A stretch of DNA of 64,000 nt from Quillaja saponaria (taxonomy: Eukaryota > Streptophyta > Magnoliopsida > Fabales > Quillajaceae). How positions within the stretch are numbered: the stretch's first letter is position 1; every line of letters begins with the position of its first letter. Positions 34,752 through 47,712 of this stretch are shown here, one piece after another. The translations under genes and the position numbers were made by a program. Under the pieces are notes generated by a model. The model searched no databases, had not been told where the DNA came from, and saw only the letters and a program-made list of their open reading frames with translations. Location of the stretch: NCBI GenBank assembly GCA_029379385.1, contig CM055617.1, forward strand, positions 1,178,001-1,242,000. The letters run 5' to 3'.

Positions 34752-37700
34752 TCACATAGAATGGCGAGGGTTACCATAGTAGACCATTCCAGGTGGTTGA
34801 AGTGGCCGGAAACTAGGGGGTGCAGGGACTTGCTGTGTTATTGGTATAGGTTGATGCTGAGTTATTGGTGCTGGTTGCTGAGCCAACTGTATAGGGTGCT
34901 GCTGAGTTATTTGCAATTGTTGCTGGGTCAAAGGAACCATTGTGTTCACCATATGGGGTGGAGGTGGGGGTGGTCCAGGAGGTAATGGCGGGATATTACC
35001 AAAACCATATGGAGAGACCACCCCTCCATTAGGCTGCATATATTGCTGGGTTGATGGATTAGGAAGGATATGATATTGAGCTTGTGAGGCAGGGGCATGA
35101 TTCTGCATAGTTGGTTGGGGTACCAAAATTGAGGGATATGAATGACTGGGTGTAGTAATAAGCTGCTGAGATGGCATAAAAGCATTCAGATCTGACACTG
35201 GCATGGACTTATCAGGCTGTGATGTTGAATCAGAAGAGGACTTTGTCATACCAGCACTTTTTGCCTCTTCGGCAGCAAATGTAGAGAGAACCGAAGACAT
35301 TATAAATTGAGATGAGCTAGAAGCTGTAAGCTTGTCTGCAAGAGCTGCAATTGCAGCAGCTGACTTTCTAGTTGTTTGTTCTGATTTTCCATTTGCTAAA
35401 GAGGTTGCAGTGGATGCTTTCAGTACAAAATCATCATCACTAAGTCGCTTCCTTATGTTGCTAGCTTCCTCTGCTTGTGCTTGAGCAACCTATAATAAGT
35501 GGTAGTGAGATACATTAAATAGAAGTTAAATGATAAATTTATTATCATTTCTTGTTTTAAGGAAATCTTAGTAGCTTACTAGCATAAACAACTTTCTCTG
35601 AAAGTTCTTAAAATTGATTCCACAGGCATTAGCACATCACAGAAGACACACAAACACGTAATAGTCCAAAAGGATGATATCTGAGTGCAAATCTAATGGA
35701 TATAATTGACATTCATGGCGTTTCATAACTTGTAACATTAAGTTCCATATGTTACCCTTGAGCGAATCATGTCATAAGAACATTGGCAATCCATTGAGGA
35801 GAAAGTAGGTTACATCAACTGGTTTTTAGCCAACTCAATTTCAAAAAGGTCACACTAGCATTCACTGCTTTCTAAATAAGAATATAATTTAAGGAACATG
35901 AATCATTTAAGTTCTTCCTCAGAAGAATATTAAGAGTAACGGACATCAAACAAATCCCATTGTGACTTCCTCTTGAGGATCTCCATTGTAGATAATGTGT
36001 AATAAATAAAAAAAGTTGATTGGCAAGCCAATCTACCATAATTCTTACTTAACATTGAAGGCAGTAGAAACTCACAATGAAGTGAGGCATACCTAGAGGA
36101 AAAATGAACCCCAAAGTATCTTAGTTCTAATTCAGACACTGACTACAGTCTGCTATTGATTGTCCCAAAGGTTATATTTCGGTAAGAGTTTCCTAACCCA
36201 AAGTACTTCTCAGTCTTAGCTATGGATGTTTCAACTCAACAATTGTCACAATTTAAACTGCTATTAGATACACAGGTAGAAAAGAATATGTCAAATAAGT
36301 AATCAGTTGTTGCAAAAAGCTTGATATGACAGAACACCCAATACAGAAACAAGTAATAATAGGACAATTTTTTTCTGTAAAGCCATCATAGTACATACCT
36401 GCATTTGTGTACGAACATTCTCCAGTTCAGATTCCTGATATCACAAAGCAAGCAAAATTACACGAAGTTGTATTTTAAACAACAGATTATTGGAAAGCCA
36501 GTTACAGCATGGAGACAATAAGACAGAGGTTTGCACGATACCTGCTCATGTAGAGCTTCTCTTAACTGAGATACAAGTGCTACTCTACTTGCTTCAACTA
36601 ATTTAAGCTTCTCGATACATTTTTTCAAAAGATTTTCCTGCTCCTCTAGTTCCTTCGCCAGAATTTTTCTATTTGGATCCTTCGCTGAAAAAGAAATCAA
36701 GCTTAGGCATCCTAAAATTTCAACTTCAAAATGCAGATTTTAGTTCCACATTGCAGTAGCTTACCAATGGTACAAGCAATATCAGCATCTTTCTCAATCT
36801 TCTTCACGCGCTGAACTGCAGACTTACATTTACCCATCTCTGCATCTTCATTGGCATGCTCACTAAGCACCAAGTGGAATGCGGAGACTATCTTTTCAGC
36901 TGTACCTCCAATGGACAATTTCTGGTTTCCAAAAATAAAGATTCGGCAGCCAGACATGGAATGAATCCTAATTAGTTTTAAAGATATACAGAAAAAGAAA
37001 GGAGACACTACATAAAATGTAGGCCAAAAGAAATAAAACAGAATGAATGAAATACAGGGCTCTCAATCTAACCGTTCTAATGGAGCGTGAATCCCTTTTC
37101 ATAATTCTTACAGAACGTGAACGCTTTTTGTTGAGTTCCAGTGGTGGAGGGACTTCTTCTCCAAGCATGACATCTTTAAGGCTCTTTGCACGTGATCCAA
37201 ATACTTTCCTCTGCTCCCATATGTTGACCTAAAAGTTACATAAGCATCAAATCATTAAGTGAAACTGCCAAAATGGACATTCATAAGATCAAGGAAGGCA
37301 AGTACAGTATTAAGACCGAAGCATTTTACATCACATGCATTAGAGACACTCTCTGTCACCCATATTCTTTTAACCCATCCTTAGTTGTGGGAATAGTAAA
37401 TTATTTATGGGAAAAAATATGCATGTAACTGAATGAGTCTTTTGAAACACTAAAGAAAATGGCCTCACCAATCTAGACACCGCATTCTTTCCATGATCAT
37501 CGTCTTTCTCAAGAACATCTTTAAGGGCTGCTGGAAGAACCTTCCAGAACTCGTTAACAAATTCATTTCCTTTACGCTTGCTGTTCTGCAGTATGTCATT
37601 TGCAAGATACAGAAGGGGAACTTTCTGAATCATCTCTGAGTTCTGGAACTGCTTATCCCATGTTGCAACAACCATTTCAGCATTACTCCGGTGAAATATA

Positions 37701-38640
37701 CACCAATGTGACAAAGCTATATGGAAAAGTCAAAGATAACACACTATGTCATAAACAACCACTGTCCTTGCTTTTTAACATTTAAGTGAAGTGATGGTGC
37801 CCAAAATATAGCAAAGAAAAGCGTATAAAAGAAATTGAAAGAAAAACCAACACATCCAATGGAACATCCATCAACGTAATATAACTGCAGTTGGGACTAG
37901 CACACTAGAGAATATTCCTATCTCATACCATATAACTATCAACATATATCTGTTTCCTCATATAGTTCCATTACCATTCATTTCAGATCTCAACAATTTA
38001 TGCCAAGGTTAATAATATTTGACAAAGTCTGTTATAACCACTTAGTGATTCACATTTGCAGAAGGACAACAAAAACATTAACAGAAGAAGTGACTCTTGG
38101 CCAAAGGCACCAAGGTGATCGTCCTAAGAAAAAGGTTAAAAGCACAAATCATTGTTTTGGGAATGACATAAGATAGCTGTTACACCCAATGAACCAAGTT
38201 TCGGTCAAAAGTCAAAACAAAGGCTATCTTCTATTATTAGTGAATAAGTAATCAAAAGTTAGCAATAATTCTTTTCCTCGTGTTTCTGGTTCTAGTTATC
38301 AAGCCAGAAGCCATTGATAAAAAAGATAAAGGAAGTTAACAACTTACTGGCACACTTGAAAGTAAAACAACGTAATCAGTTCAAAATCACCAAACCTTAC
38401 TGTGAGCGGTCCCAATTAATTAATTTAGTTGAATTTCATCATCAACTTAATGACAGACACATATCCAAAACGGACAAACCTTTAAGGCAGCACGCAAAGA
38501 ATTTCAAACCATGTCAGTTAAACAAAAATAAATGAAACAGAAGAATGAAAGAAAAGGATACTTTCAATGCACTGCTGGGTGCTGTTCAGCTTGGACAGCT
38601 TGTCAGCAAGTATCTGCTCGCTGAAAACACTATTCATCAT
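34752..38640 (-). CDS. CID-domain protein, RPRD1-type regulator of nuclear pre-mRNA (binds Pol II CTD)
   Basis: Proteins of this type bind the phosphorylated C-terminal domain of RNA polymerase II through a CID and help recruit CTD phosphatases and 3'-processing factors. Seven exons on the minus strand, 38562-38640, 37469-37716, 37073-37228, 36765-36921, 36542-36684, 36399-36434 and 34752-35489, give 518 aa. The CID covers about residues 1-130 (FSEQILADKLSKLNSTQQCIE, TLSHWCIFHR, KVPLLYLANDILQNSKRKG, EFWKVLPAALKDV). A coiled coil follows (KELEEQENLLKKCIEKLKL). The C-terminal 200 residues are low-complexity, rich in Gln and Pro (PPLPPGPPPPPPH, QQLQITQQHPIQLAQQPAP). Two ATGs stand in tandem at the start (38640 and 38637). 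In Arabidopsis such genes carry the old label ENTH/VHS. Confidence 0.92.
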
Positions 38641-40350
38641 CCCACCACCTCAATAAAACCCTTCACCGCAAAGAACCCACCAGAAACAAGATGATGGAAA
38701 CCTAATAAGCCTTAATATTTCAATTAATGAAGAACCAAGACGAAAGCACCTTAAATTTCTAAGAACACTAAAACTCAATTACAGAATTCAAATAGAAGTA
38801 TAGAGAATTGAAACTTAAAGAAGCTGACTTTCAAGTAAACCAATCCAAGTTTCGCTAACTAAGCGCTAAAAAAAAAAAACTCAAAGGAAAAGAAGAATAA
38901 AAAGAAAGAGACTTGAACAAAAATCTAAGAATTTCCCATAATTGAGCTATAATGCAGGGAACAGAGGAGACCGGATTGAGCAGAAACAGATGCGAAAAAC
39001 CAATGCTGAAAACTGGAACTAATCGAAACGAAAGGTGAAACCCTAGACGAATAGAAAATTTTCAAAATGGAGACAAGGCGTTCAGAGAAAATAAGACAGA
39101 AGACAACGTAAGAGAGTTGCAGAAAAGAGAGGGTGACAAAGTTTGGGTTTCGGGGCAAATTTTGGGTAATTTGGCAATGAGGAACACAGGAAATTTGTGT
39201 AAACGGCGCAGACAAACAGTTCCAACTTCCAACCCGTAAATCGTAATACTCTTTTATATGTCAAAAAAATAATAATTTTAGAGACTATTTATAAGAATTA
39301 TCTTATGGTGTAATAAATATAATAAATTAATATTTAAAATAAATTATTTATTACATGTCAATAAAATTATAACTAGTTAAGACATTAAATGTATTTCATT
39401 TATATATATATATCGTTAACAAGTTTGTTAAGAATACACTTGTAAAAAATAAAAATAAAAATAAAAATAAATCCAACAATAAACATCTAATAGAAGGTAC
39501 CGGTACCAAAAATGTGTTACCCAAATCACTCTCATTAAGTGAACTAAAGAGGGAGATTTTGTTTTTCCTTACTCTAAGAAAAAGAAATTAACCATGATAA
39601 TAGCTAAAAAGACGACTTCACAAAGGTGGGTTACCCAAATCACACTCTCATTAAGTGAACTGAAGAGGGAGATTTTGTCTTTCTTCATTCCAAGAAAAAG
39701 AAATTAACCATGATAATAGCTAAAAAGATGACTTCACAAAGATCAAGTGAGATTTTTGCGGAATTGAAAGGACAATGCAACAAAAGGGTCAAGCTTAGCC
39801 GTAGAAGAAGTGCTTGGAAATCAAATAATTGAGGTTCAAACGGTTTCTATTCTAGATTAACTGGAATAACCAAGAGTTAAACCCAAATTCCTGCAAAGCT
39901 CGCAGCAATAAGGATAATGTTCAAGAAGGTAATACATTTTTTTTTAGAGAACTTGCTCTGTTATTCAAACATTCACAAGCACTAGACGACGGAAAAGCAA
40001 CATTGACTCTCGCACTCAGACATATCAGAAGAATAGCGTGGAGACAAAGGTTCAACTTCTTACATCAAGTTCAAACAATTTCAAGCTAAGGTTCAATTGA
40101 ACAAGTTCAACCAAAGGACACGTCCAATTGTTTCAAAACTAGATGAAAATCCATGTCAATCCAAGCAACATTAGGGAAACTCCAAATCCATTTAATTCCC
40201 GAGATACTTCCAACTGTCTGGAACATTTTCTTCCTAGGACAAACACCTGCATACCTGCAAAGACGCATTTACATGCTACTTCCTTACCAATATCTAACAT
40301 ACTAACCAACTTGCAAAGAAAATACAGAATAGCAAGAGATAAATCATTGC
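38641..40350. other. Upstream region of the RPRD1-like gene with a 114-bp tandem duplication
   Basis: The 5' leader and promoter of the minus-strand RPRD1-like gene probably occupy about 38641-39240. Beyond it, a tandem duplication of 114-bp period covers 39516-39743: each copy begins GTTACCCAAATCAC and ends GACTTCACAAAG, with about 90 percent identity by eye. A TA dinucleotide run lies near 39400. No gene was seen. Confidence 0.6.
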
Positions 40351-43300
40351 TTAATCCCTACTAGTCGGTGTTCTGCCCTTTGCTGAAAGTTTAACTGAAA
40401 CTTCTTCTTCTGACAAAGGTAAGTAGTAGATCCTAGGAGTTGCTTTGGTTTTGCGAAAGAGATCATCCAGTGTCATGATAGGAGGATCAACCTTCTCAGG
40501 AAGAGGTGGAGGGGATGGAAGTCGTTCTCTTGCAGCTGGTGGAGGGTTAGGCAAGGGCAGTGGTGGTGGTGGTAGATTGGGTGGAGGTGGAAGCTGCTGT
40601 CTTTGTTGACGGGGAGATGGCTCAGGCTGCAACATAGTTGGCGCAGGAGGAACAGTATGACCACTGTTTACAGGCACTGTCTGAGTAGGAGGAGGCTCTA
40701 GCTTCATTTTCACTTCTTCTGAATTGACAAATTCAGCAACTAGGAGGCGCCCACCATTTGGAGGCCATTGTAAGTTATACACAGCATTCCGGGTCTCGAT
40801 GGCTTCTTCGACTGAAGAGTACTGCATCATCATAACAGTTTGCAGAAACAAAAACTTGAAATTAAGTGATTAGTCAAACAAAAATCAGGTTACACAAAAT
40901 GAAAGGAAGAATAAATAAGGAAACTATAGAGATGAAGGAGGAGTGAATGGGCATGGAAAGAACTGTCTTACAGTAACATAGCAATGGGACTTGATTTGGT
41001 CCATCCAAAAACTGATGACACTCCCAGTTTTACCCAGAAGCTCTTGCACTGCTTTCAGGGTAAAAGGACGGAGGAAACGATCAATTCTGAGGGAGTCAGT
41101 AGCAGGTTTTTGTGATGGTGGAACTGCCAAAGACAAAACAGTTCTTTTTAGACATTGACAGTTTCCAACTGTTATCATAATCAACCAATCACATGTTAAC
41201 TTACCAACGCGTTCCTTAGGTGCATCATCACTGACACTAATTGAGGACTCAGATCTAGAGAAGTTGCGACTGAATGCAGGATGAGCATCCTTAGGCATTG
41301 TACGAGGTGTAAGATTAGAGTTTTGAGGATCTGGAACTTTAACAGTTTCAGAATTCCACCTACGCCTCTTTGAGGACTCGTAATTCCCAACTGTTGCTTG
41401 ATCTGTGAACACACTCAAAAATAAATTAGAGCTTCAAAAACTGAATTAAATTAAAATAAATAATATAAATTTACTTTTCAAATACAAAGAAACTGATATT
41501 TCAACAAAGTTGGCCTAAACAGCATTTCTGCTTGCGTTTTACATCAAAAAGCATATGATTTCAGAGGTGCCGCAGCATGCCAGGAGATAAGGTCGTGGAT
41601 CGAGATTTTTAATTGTTAAACACAACGATGAATAGCAGCTTCCTGTAGGAAACAGCAATGCCAAACTAGGCCTACACTTTTCTCCATGGGGGAAGGGGGA
41701 ATTCCAGCATCTTATAAGCAAATAAATTAGCAGAGGCAAAAGGGATGAGTTACACAAAATAAAAATTCTGAACAGAATACCACTATTCCTAATAGCAAAA
41801 AACAGAAAATTAAGATGCTAAATTAAATTGAAAGTAAATGACATGAAACAGAATACAAAATATTGCAGGGACATAAATGAAACTAGTATTTGCATCCTGA
41901 AACTTAATAATCATCACCCATCAGCAAGGGCTATAAAAATCCTTATCCATTTTAAATCCAAAAGCCCATTAAACAAGGCAGCAATCCTGTAGAAAGTGAA
42001 TTCTGAAGTAATTTGAGCTAATGACCTTCACAAATGCACACAGAAAGAAAAAAATAATAATAACTCACATGCATATTGCGAACTTAATCTACCAGCATAA
42101 AAATATACATAGTAAGAGTAAGATAAGTTAGAAATCTCATGCATCCTAATATTTACATCTGCATAAAAAAGGAAGTTTATTTTGTGTTTCACCAATATAG
42201 GGAATGCTTTCCATATAGGGAAATAGTCAGATGATTATCAGACACGAGGAGAGACATCTAAGTATCTAACAACATTAATAAAGATAAATTTCACATGAGA
42301 TAGCCCCAACTAGAATCACTTAGTGTTCAGGGATCAAGGTTGAATTTTAAAATATATTCTCATCACAAATTAGATAACTGACTAGCAAAAATAAGTTAAA
42401 AAATACGCTACTTAAATAATTCAGAAATGTGAAAGATACTTACAAAAAAAAAATTCAGAAATGTGAAGAGAAAAAGAAAATAACCATCCCAGGTGAAAAG
42501 AAATTGCACAAAAAAATCAAGATTGCAAAACTTACCAGGAAATTTTCTTTTTTCAGCAGGAACAACAGGACTAACATCGTTGTCAATGTGAATATCATTT
42601 TTTCCTACAGCAAAACCATCTCCCAGAACACTGGTACTGCTTTCCACCTTTGTAATAGGCACTTCACTCTTCACGCTCCTGTCTATAAGTTCAACATAAT
42701 TATCCTTTGAATCAAACTGCTTACTCTCCACCAAGTCCTCTTCCATGGAATCATCACCAGAACTTCTGTCAAGATTTAACTTTTCCGGATACCCCACATC
42801 TTCACTATTATTTGTCTTGTTCAAGTCTGGACTGGTAGCATTATTATCATCTTTTTCTTCAACGGATGCCCTTTTCTCATCTGGCTCTTCAACATCCATG
42901 GAATGAGATTCACCAAAAACTGGAACAATTTTGCAGGATGATGGTTCCACCATCTCTGGCCTAAGAATATCTTTTTCTAATTTGACATTATCAGCAATTA
43001 TATTATCCTTTAGTTCAATCTTTTCATTAATTGACACAGAATCAGTAGAAATAGAATCAGATTTTACTTGAGACCCTAAAATAGGGTTGACCTCAGATAC
43101 CTGGTTTTCTGGAATAGATGAGCCTGGCAAGACATCCTCGGGCGGAAGCTTTGTATCACAATCCATCCGTTGCTTCCAGGGCTTTGAATCTTCGTTTATA
43201 AGCTCAACCGTTGAATCCTCATTATCAAGCCCAATCTTTGAATCCTCATTTTCAGTCTTATTAGTTGAATCCTCATTTTCAAGCTTGGTTGTTGAATCCT

Positions 43301-43847
43301 CATTCTTCTTGGTTTCAGAGCCCTGTGAATCTTGACCACTGACTACAATTTCTGGCACCACAATCTCGGTGATTGTAGTGCTGGTTTCGACAGAAGTACA
43401 ACGAACAACCAGCTCCTCGCCCACACCAGTAGAGTCTGTACCACCTGGCAAGTCCTTACGTTCATCTTTTTCTTGATCCATGTGTAGTGCACTCTTATTG
43501 ACGTCATCCTGGACAATAACATCACCCATCTGCTCATTCTTGCTAAAGTATTGACCCACATCTTTAATTGATTCAGTATTGTCCTTTTCAACGGTTTCAG
43601 CATTGTCCTTCTCAATACTTTCAACTATTACAGCATTTTTGCTTTGAACTTCTCCAACTGTTTCATTGACTAACGATTCCTGCTCAGCTGCCTCCCTTTC
43701 AATGCGAAGGGCTTCATCCAAACGCTTAATCAAATCATCCTTCAAACCTCTGGTTATCAGTTTTCTTCTCTTCAGCTCCTCCTTTAATTCTACTACCTTC
43801 CACTGATCAATTGGTCTATTGTCGAGTACTGGATATCTTGATGACAT
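40351..43847 (-). CDS. ACINUS: ACINUS homologue (SAP domain, RRM-like fold, RNPS1-SAP18 binding motif)
   Basis: Acinus is the scaffold of the nuclear ASAP complex with SAP18 and an RNPS1/SR45 protein; it sits on the exon junction complex and affects splicing and transcription. Four coding exons on the minus strand, 42536-43847, 41205-41402, 40972-41123 and 40351-40821, give 710 aa. Residues about 12-48 are a SAP domain (DQWKVVELKEELKRRKLITRG). A long acidic disordered region follows, with five 27-base repeats coding NEDS-type units near residues 180-220. An RRM-like fold starts at RIDRFLRPFTLKAVQELL and continues through HCYVTYSSVEEAIETRNAVY to GGRLLVAEF. A Pro-rich linker leads to the RSB motif PRIYYLPLSEEEV near residue 685, which grips RNPS1/SR45 and SAP18. 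The leader has its own intron. Compared with what I recall for Arabidopsis, about 630 aa, the acidic middle is longer. Confidence 0.92.
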
Positions 43848-45400
43848 CTTAATAGAAAATAAATCACGTCACAAACCTGAACCGAGTATTAAATTTGTCA
43901 CATAATCAGAACTACTTCTGCACAAACAAAATAAACAACATAGCTTGACAAAAAGATACAAATTTCAAAATGAATAAAAAAATGTAACACCATTTACAAG
44001 TAGATACTTTTCACACAAGAAACTATCAAAAAGGCACAAAAATTAGCACAAACTAATAAATAAAAGAAAAAATAACGCCTAGACCAGCTGACAAGATAAG
44101 TTTTTTTTTTTAATAGGAAAATAAATTTTATTGAGGAAGAAAGAAGAATAGGAGAGGAAAAGAAGTGCTCTTAAGCATAAACAAGACAAGATGAAAAAGT
44201 TACTACTTTAAGAAGAAAAAAGAAAACAAAATAAATTTACGTTTTGCTCCATAATGTCACTATATTGAAGTTTATGTATTGCCACCAATAATTCCCCTTC
44301 TCCCAGGAGAGAAGCTCTTTTCAACAGTCCATTTTCAGTGGAAAGAAACAGTGAAGATTGGCAAGGATTAAGACAATTTTCTCAATGCTAATTACCAATT
44401 GCAAAAGTTACATGAAATACAGAACCAAGAAAATCTAATTTCAGTTGCAATAAATTAAATCTGGTATCTTCTGCCAATTACTAGGATGAAAGAGTCTCAC
44501 TTTTTTTTTCTGGCTAAGATACAGCAATGCATGGACCTAAAACTATTGTGGAGAACCAAATAGAATTCCTGATTTTCAACCAAAGAAAAGAAAATTATTC
44601 TCCAATTGTTAAAACTTTAAATAGACCATTTTGTTTCAACGATATCACATGAATTCTTGATATTCATCAGTACAAAAATGCAGTCAATTATGTTTCATAC
44701 AGAAACGAAATACGGCCCTCAAACACCAGTAAAACAATAGAAACTCCCAACCTAATGATATAAATGAACTCACAAGACCCATCACTTCAAACCCAAATCT
44801 GGCACTGCCTAGCTTCATCATTTCACTATAAGCATGTGCAATTCTTCACAATGTGGGTAAACCAAAGGGAAATCTTGAATAATCCATGCATTTGTCGACA
44901 TTAACAAATGAAGAAAAAAAATTCAGAAACCAAACCAATAAATGAAAGATTGAGTAATAACTCACAGTGATATTCCCCCGAGTGGCGCAAACAGAAAAAG
45001 CTCAAGACTTGATTACGAAATAGGAGTAGAAACGTGAAACCCTAATTTCACAACACAAAATCAACCATCAGAGAAGAAGAAACAGAGAAGTCGCAACAAA
45101 ACCCATATACAGACTCGCTTTTATGAGACTCCCCAACACAAAGGGTCTACTCCGAATTAACTCGTTTCCTTTTCCTTCCCTGAAAACAACGAAAAAATAA
45201 TCTAAAAAAAATACTGCAACCAAAACAGAAAATAGAAATTTGACAACGATTTCTAGACAAGCAATAGAGGAAGACAATGATAAAGAACAAATAGATTATG
45301 CTTATTAATCCATCTTCTCTGTGAATCTAGGGTTTTTTTTCTTTTTTCTTTTTTCTTTTCTCTGTCGTTGCCTTTTTCTCAATTCTGTGTTATAGAGGGA
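43848..45400 (-). promoter_or_regulatory. ACINUS leader with a 1.1 kb leader intron, and promoter
   Basis: An acceptor (minus strand, GGTTCAG at 43877-43878) lies 29 bases before the ATG and a donor (CACT|GTGAGT) at 44964-44965, giving a leader intron of 43877-44965. The first exon continues to about 45.3 kb. A CTAGGGTTT telo-box-like motif lies near 45328-45336 on the plus strand, within a strongly pyrimidine-rich stretch. Confidence 0.55.
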
Positions 45401-46102
45401 TTTTTTATTTTTATTTTTTTACAGATCCATTTTTCTTGTAAGGAGAATAGTGATATTTGATTAATGAAATACCGTAAATGCCCTCAAACCACTTGGCAGC
45501 GAGATAACCTCACGTGTTCCGCTCGCTTTTAAGGAGCCCTACAGCCTACAGGGAGACGTGATAGGCCATTAGGCAAAAGTTCCTGGAATCTTATTGGACC
45601 AACTAGTATTGACGTTGTGACCAGCACACAGTAATTTTTCATATTTATCTTTTTTTTAGAAAAACTTTTAGATTGTCACATATTAGTATACAACATGACT
45701 TACATTCATGTGAGATTAGTTGATAAAGCATATATTTCATCCAAAATGTGGTTTGGTAAGTTAACCTAACTGTCTCTAAGGCATTTCTGTTTTAGAAACC
45801 CAACTTGGAACTTCAAAAAAAAAAAAGATAACAGATCAAGATCTTATGTTATTGGAATAAGAAGATTAAATATGAAAAAGAAAAACTCAATAAGAAAAAT
45901 TGGAAAAACTTAAATTTGTTTTTAAATTAAATATAATTTTGAAAGGAATTGGTGTTTATTCTTCCTTTGAATATGTGTCATGTTGTACATAAAATTATCC
46001 AAATCCGAATAATAAGAGTTTGAGAGTTAAAACAAGCTTGTTCAATATTCAGTCTTCAACAAACTTCATCATGGATAACAACTTCTACCAGAGCACCGAG
46101 CT
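45401..46102. other. Spacer between ACINUS promoter and RPB8 3' end
   Basis: CACGTG at about 45512-45517 is a G-box, and ACGTGATAGG lies near 45556; both may belong to the ACINUS promoter. The rest is AT-rich and empty. Confidence 0.4.
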
Positions 46103-47712
46103 TCACAACTTCCTAATTAGTAGAAGCAAATTCCGGTCAAGCCCAAACTTCACACAATGGGAAGCGTCTCCCTTCAGCATCATCTGAAGCCCACCAAATG
46201 AAGCATATATATCCCTGAAATCAGACACAGTAACCCAATGTAGAAGGATCACCAAATCTAATGAATAACAAGCAAAATAAGTCTCAATAGACTCATCGTG
46301 CTAGAACTGGATAGTTCAATCAAATAAAATAAAAAATTATCCTGCTTCCTGTATCTTAATTTTGATACAACTAGGGAACTATATATCCTCTGCAACATAG
46401 GGCTGGAAATATGAAACTGTAACCCCCCACTTCAAAGCAGGAAATAGCAAACTTCTACCGGAAACACTCCTCTGAGCAGTGGGGTTGTGTAAAGAATCTC
46501 AGGTTATGTTCCTCATATAGCAACGAAGAAAGAGCAATAACGTATGAGATGTTTACATACACTTTCAAACCAGGGTTTGAACTTCCTCCATCTGCAATTT
46601 TATATAGCCTCCCACACATGATGTATTCAAACTTGTCTTGAATAGAGACTAAGCCATCCTGGAAAGGACATCAAATTAGTTGAGGCCTAGAGGGGCAATA
46701 TCAGCTATTTTCTGAGAAAAACTAAATTATGAACTACCTAACAAATGTCTAGACTCAAAAGCACAAAAAATTATCTAAATGTTGTTCACATTGACCTTAT
46801 TATCCACGTTCAAAGTAAAGAATCATAAACAGGAGAGTATCAAAACTTACCTGAGTATTTAAATTTAGAGAGGGCGATAATGCCATCAAGAACTTTTCAT
46901 CTTTGTTAAAAGGATAAATCTCTGTATTCACATCAAGAAGCATGAACATGTCACACCTCTCACTCCATGCTACTATCCGAGAAACTAAACGGATGCATTT
47001 ATGACTGTGAGGATCAAGTACAAAGTACAAACAATACAGTCAAGTAAATAATAGAGAGAAGGAGAGACAGAGATCATGACAAAGTCAAATAGCCTAATAG
47101 CATAAGGATAATATATCAAAACCATAAAGATCTATTATGAATGATATTTCAGTTTTAGCATCATACTTGCCATTGGGAATTCCGACGCACTAAAGGTTAC
47201 TCAGTCAAGTTCTGAAGCTCTAAAACTAATCATGAAAACTACATCACATCATTCCTCTCCTTCCTACAGTTCCTCCTTTCCTCAATAATTGTAAAAAAAG
47301 AAGTGATGACAGTAATGGCCAGATAAATGTAGAGTCCTAATAAAACTTTGTTGGCTTTGAAAAATGACAGTCCATCAAACCCACACAAGCCTACTTGATT
47401 ACCAATAAATGAAAAAGCTTTTAGACATCAATATTTTGCTGAACTCAATTTAGTTTCATCAGGAATGTCTGAAGATAACTTTGCATGTCTGAAACTAAAA
47501 GAGAGGATAGAGTTGATTTAATAAAGAATATAAGTCGCCTAACATTATTGCAATCTTTTTCAAGTATAGTAAAGCAAGACAGTAGCACTGCCGAGCTTGG
47601 ACCCAAGGCACGTACCTTTATCAAACTTTTTACCATCTGGATCTACATTTTTGACCTTAAAAATATCATCAAAAAATAGCTCACTATTCTTGACAACAAA
47701 TCTTAGCTGCAT
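46103..47712 (-). CDS. NRPB8: RNA polymerase subunit RPB8-like (shared by Pol I, II, III and plant IV, V)
   Basis: RPB8 is a small OB-fold subunit common to nuclear RNA polymerases. Exons on the minus strand are 47616-47712, 46851-46984, 46561-46658 and 46103-46214, giving 146 aa, the same length as I recall for Arabidopsis. Recognisable parts are FFDDIFKVKNVDPDGKKFDK, DMFMLLDVNTEIYP, FLMALSPSLNL, DKFEYIMCGRLYKI, YASFGGLQMMLKGD and LLLLIRKL at the very end. Two features differ from the canonical protein: about 10 extra residues at the N terminus (MQLRFVVKNSE), and a shorter loop between the LNL and EYIM motifs, where the usual Gly/Thr/Pro-rich stretch is missing. The start ATG also lies in a TGCAG context that could itself be a splice acceptor, so the first codons are less sure. 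It could be a specialised paralogue. Confidence 0.85.
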
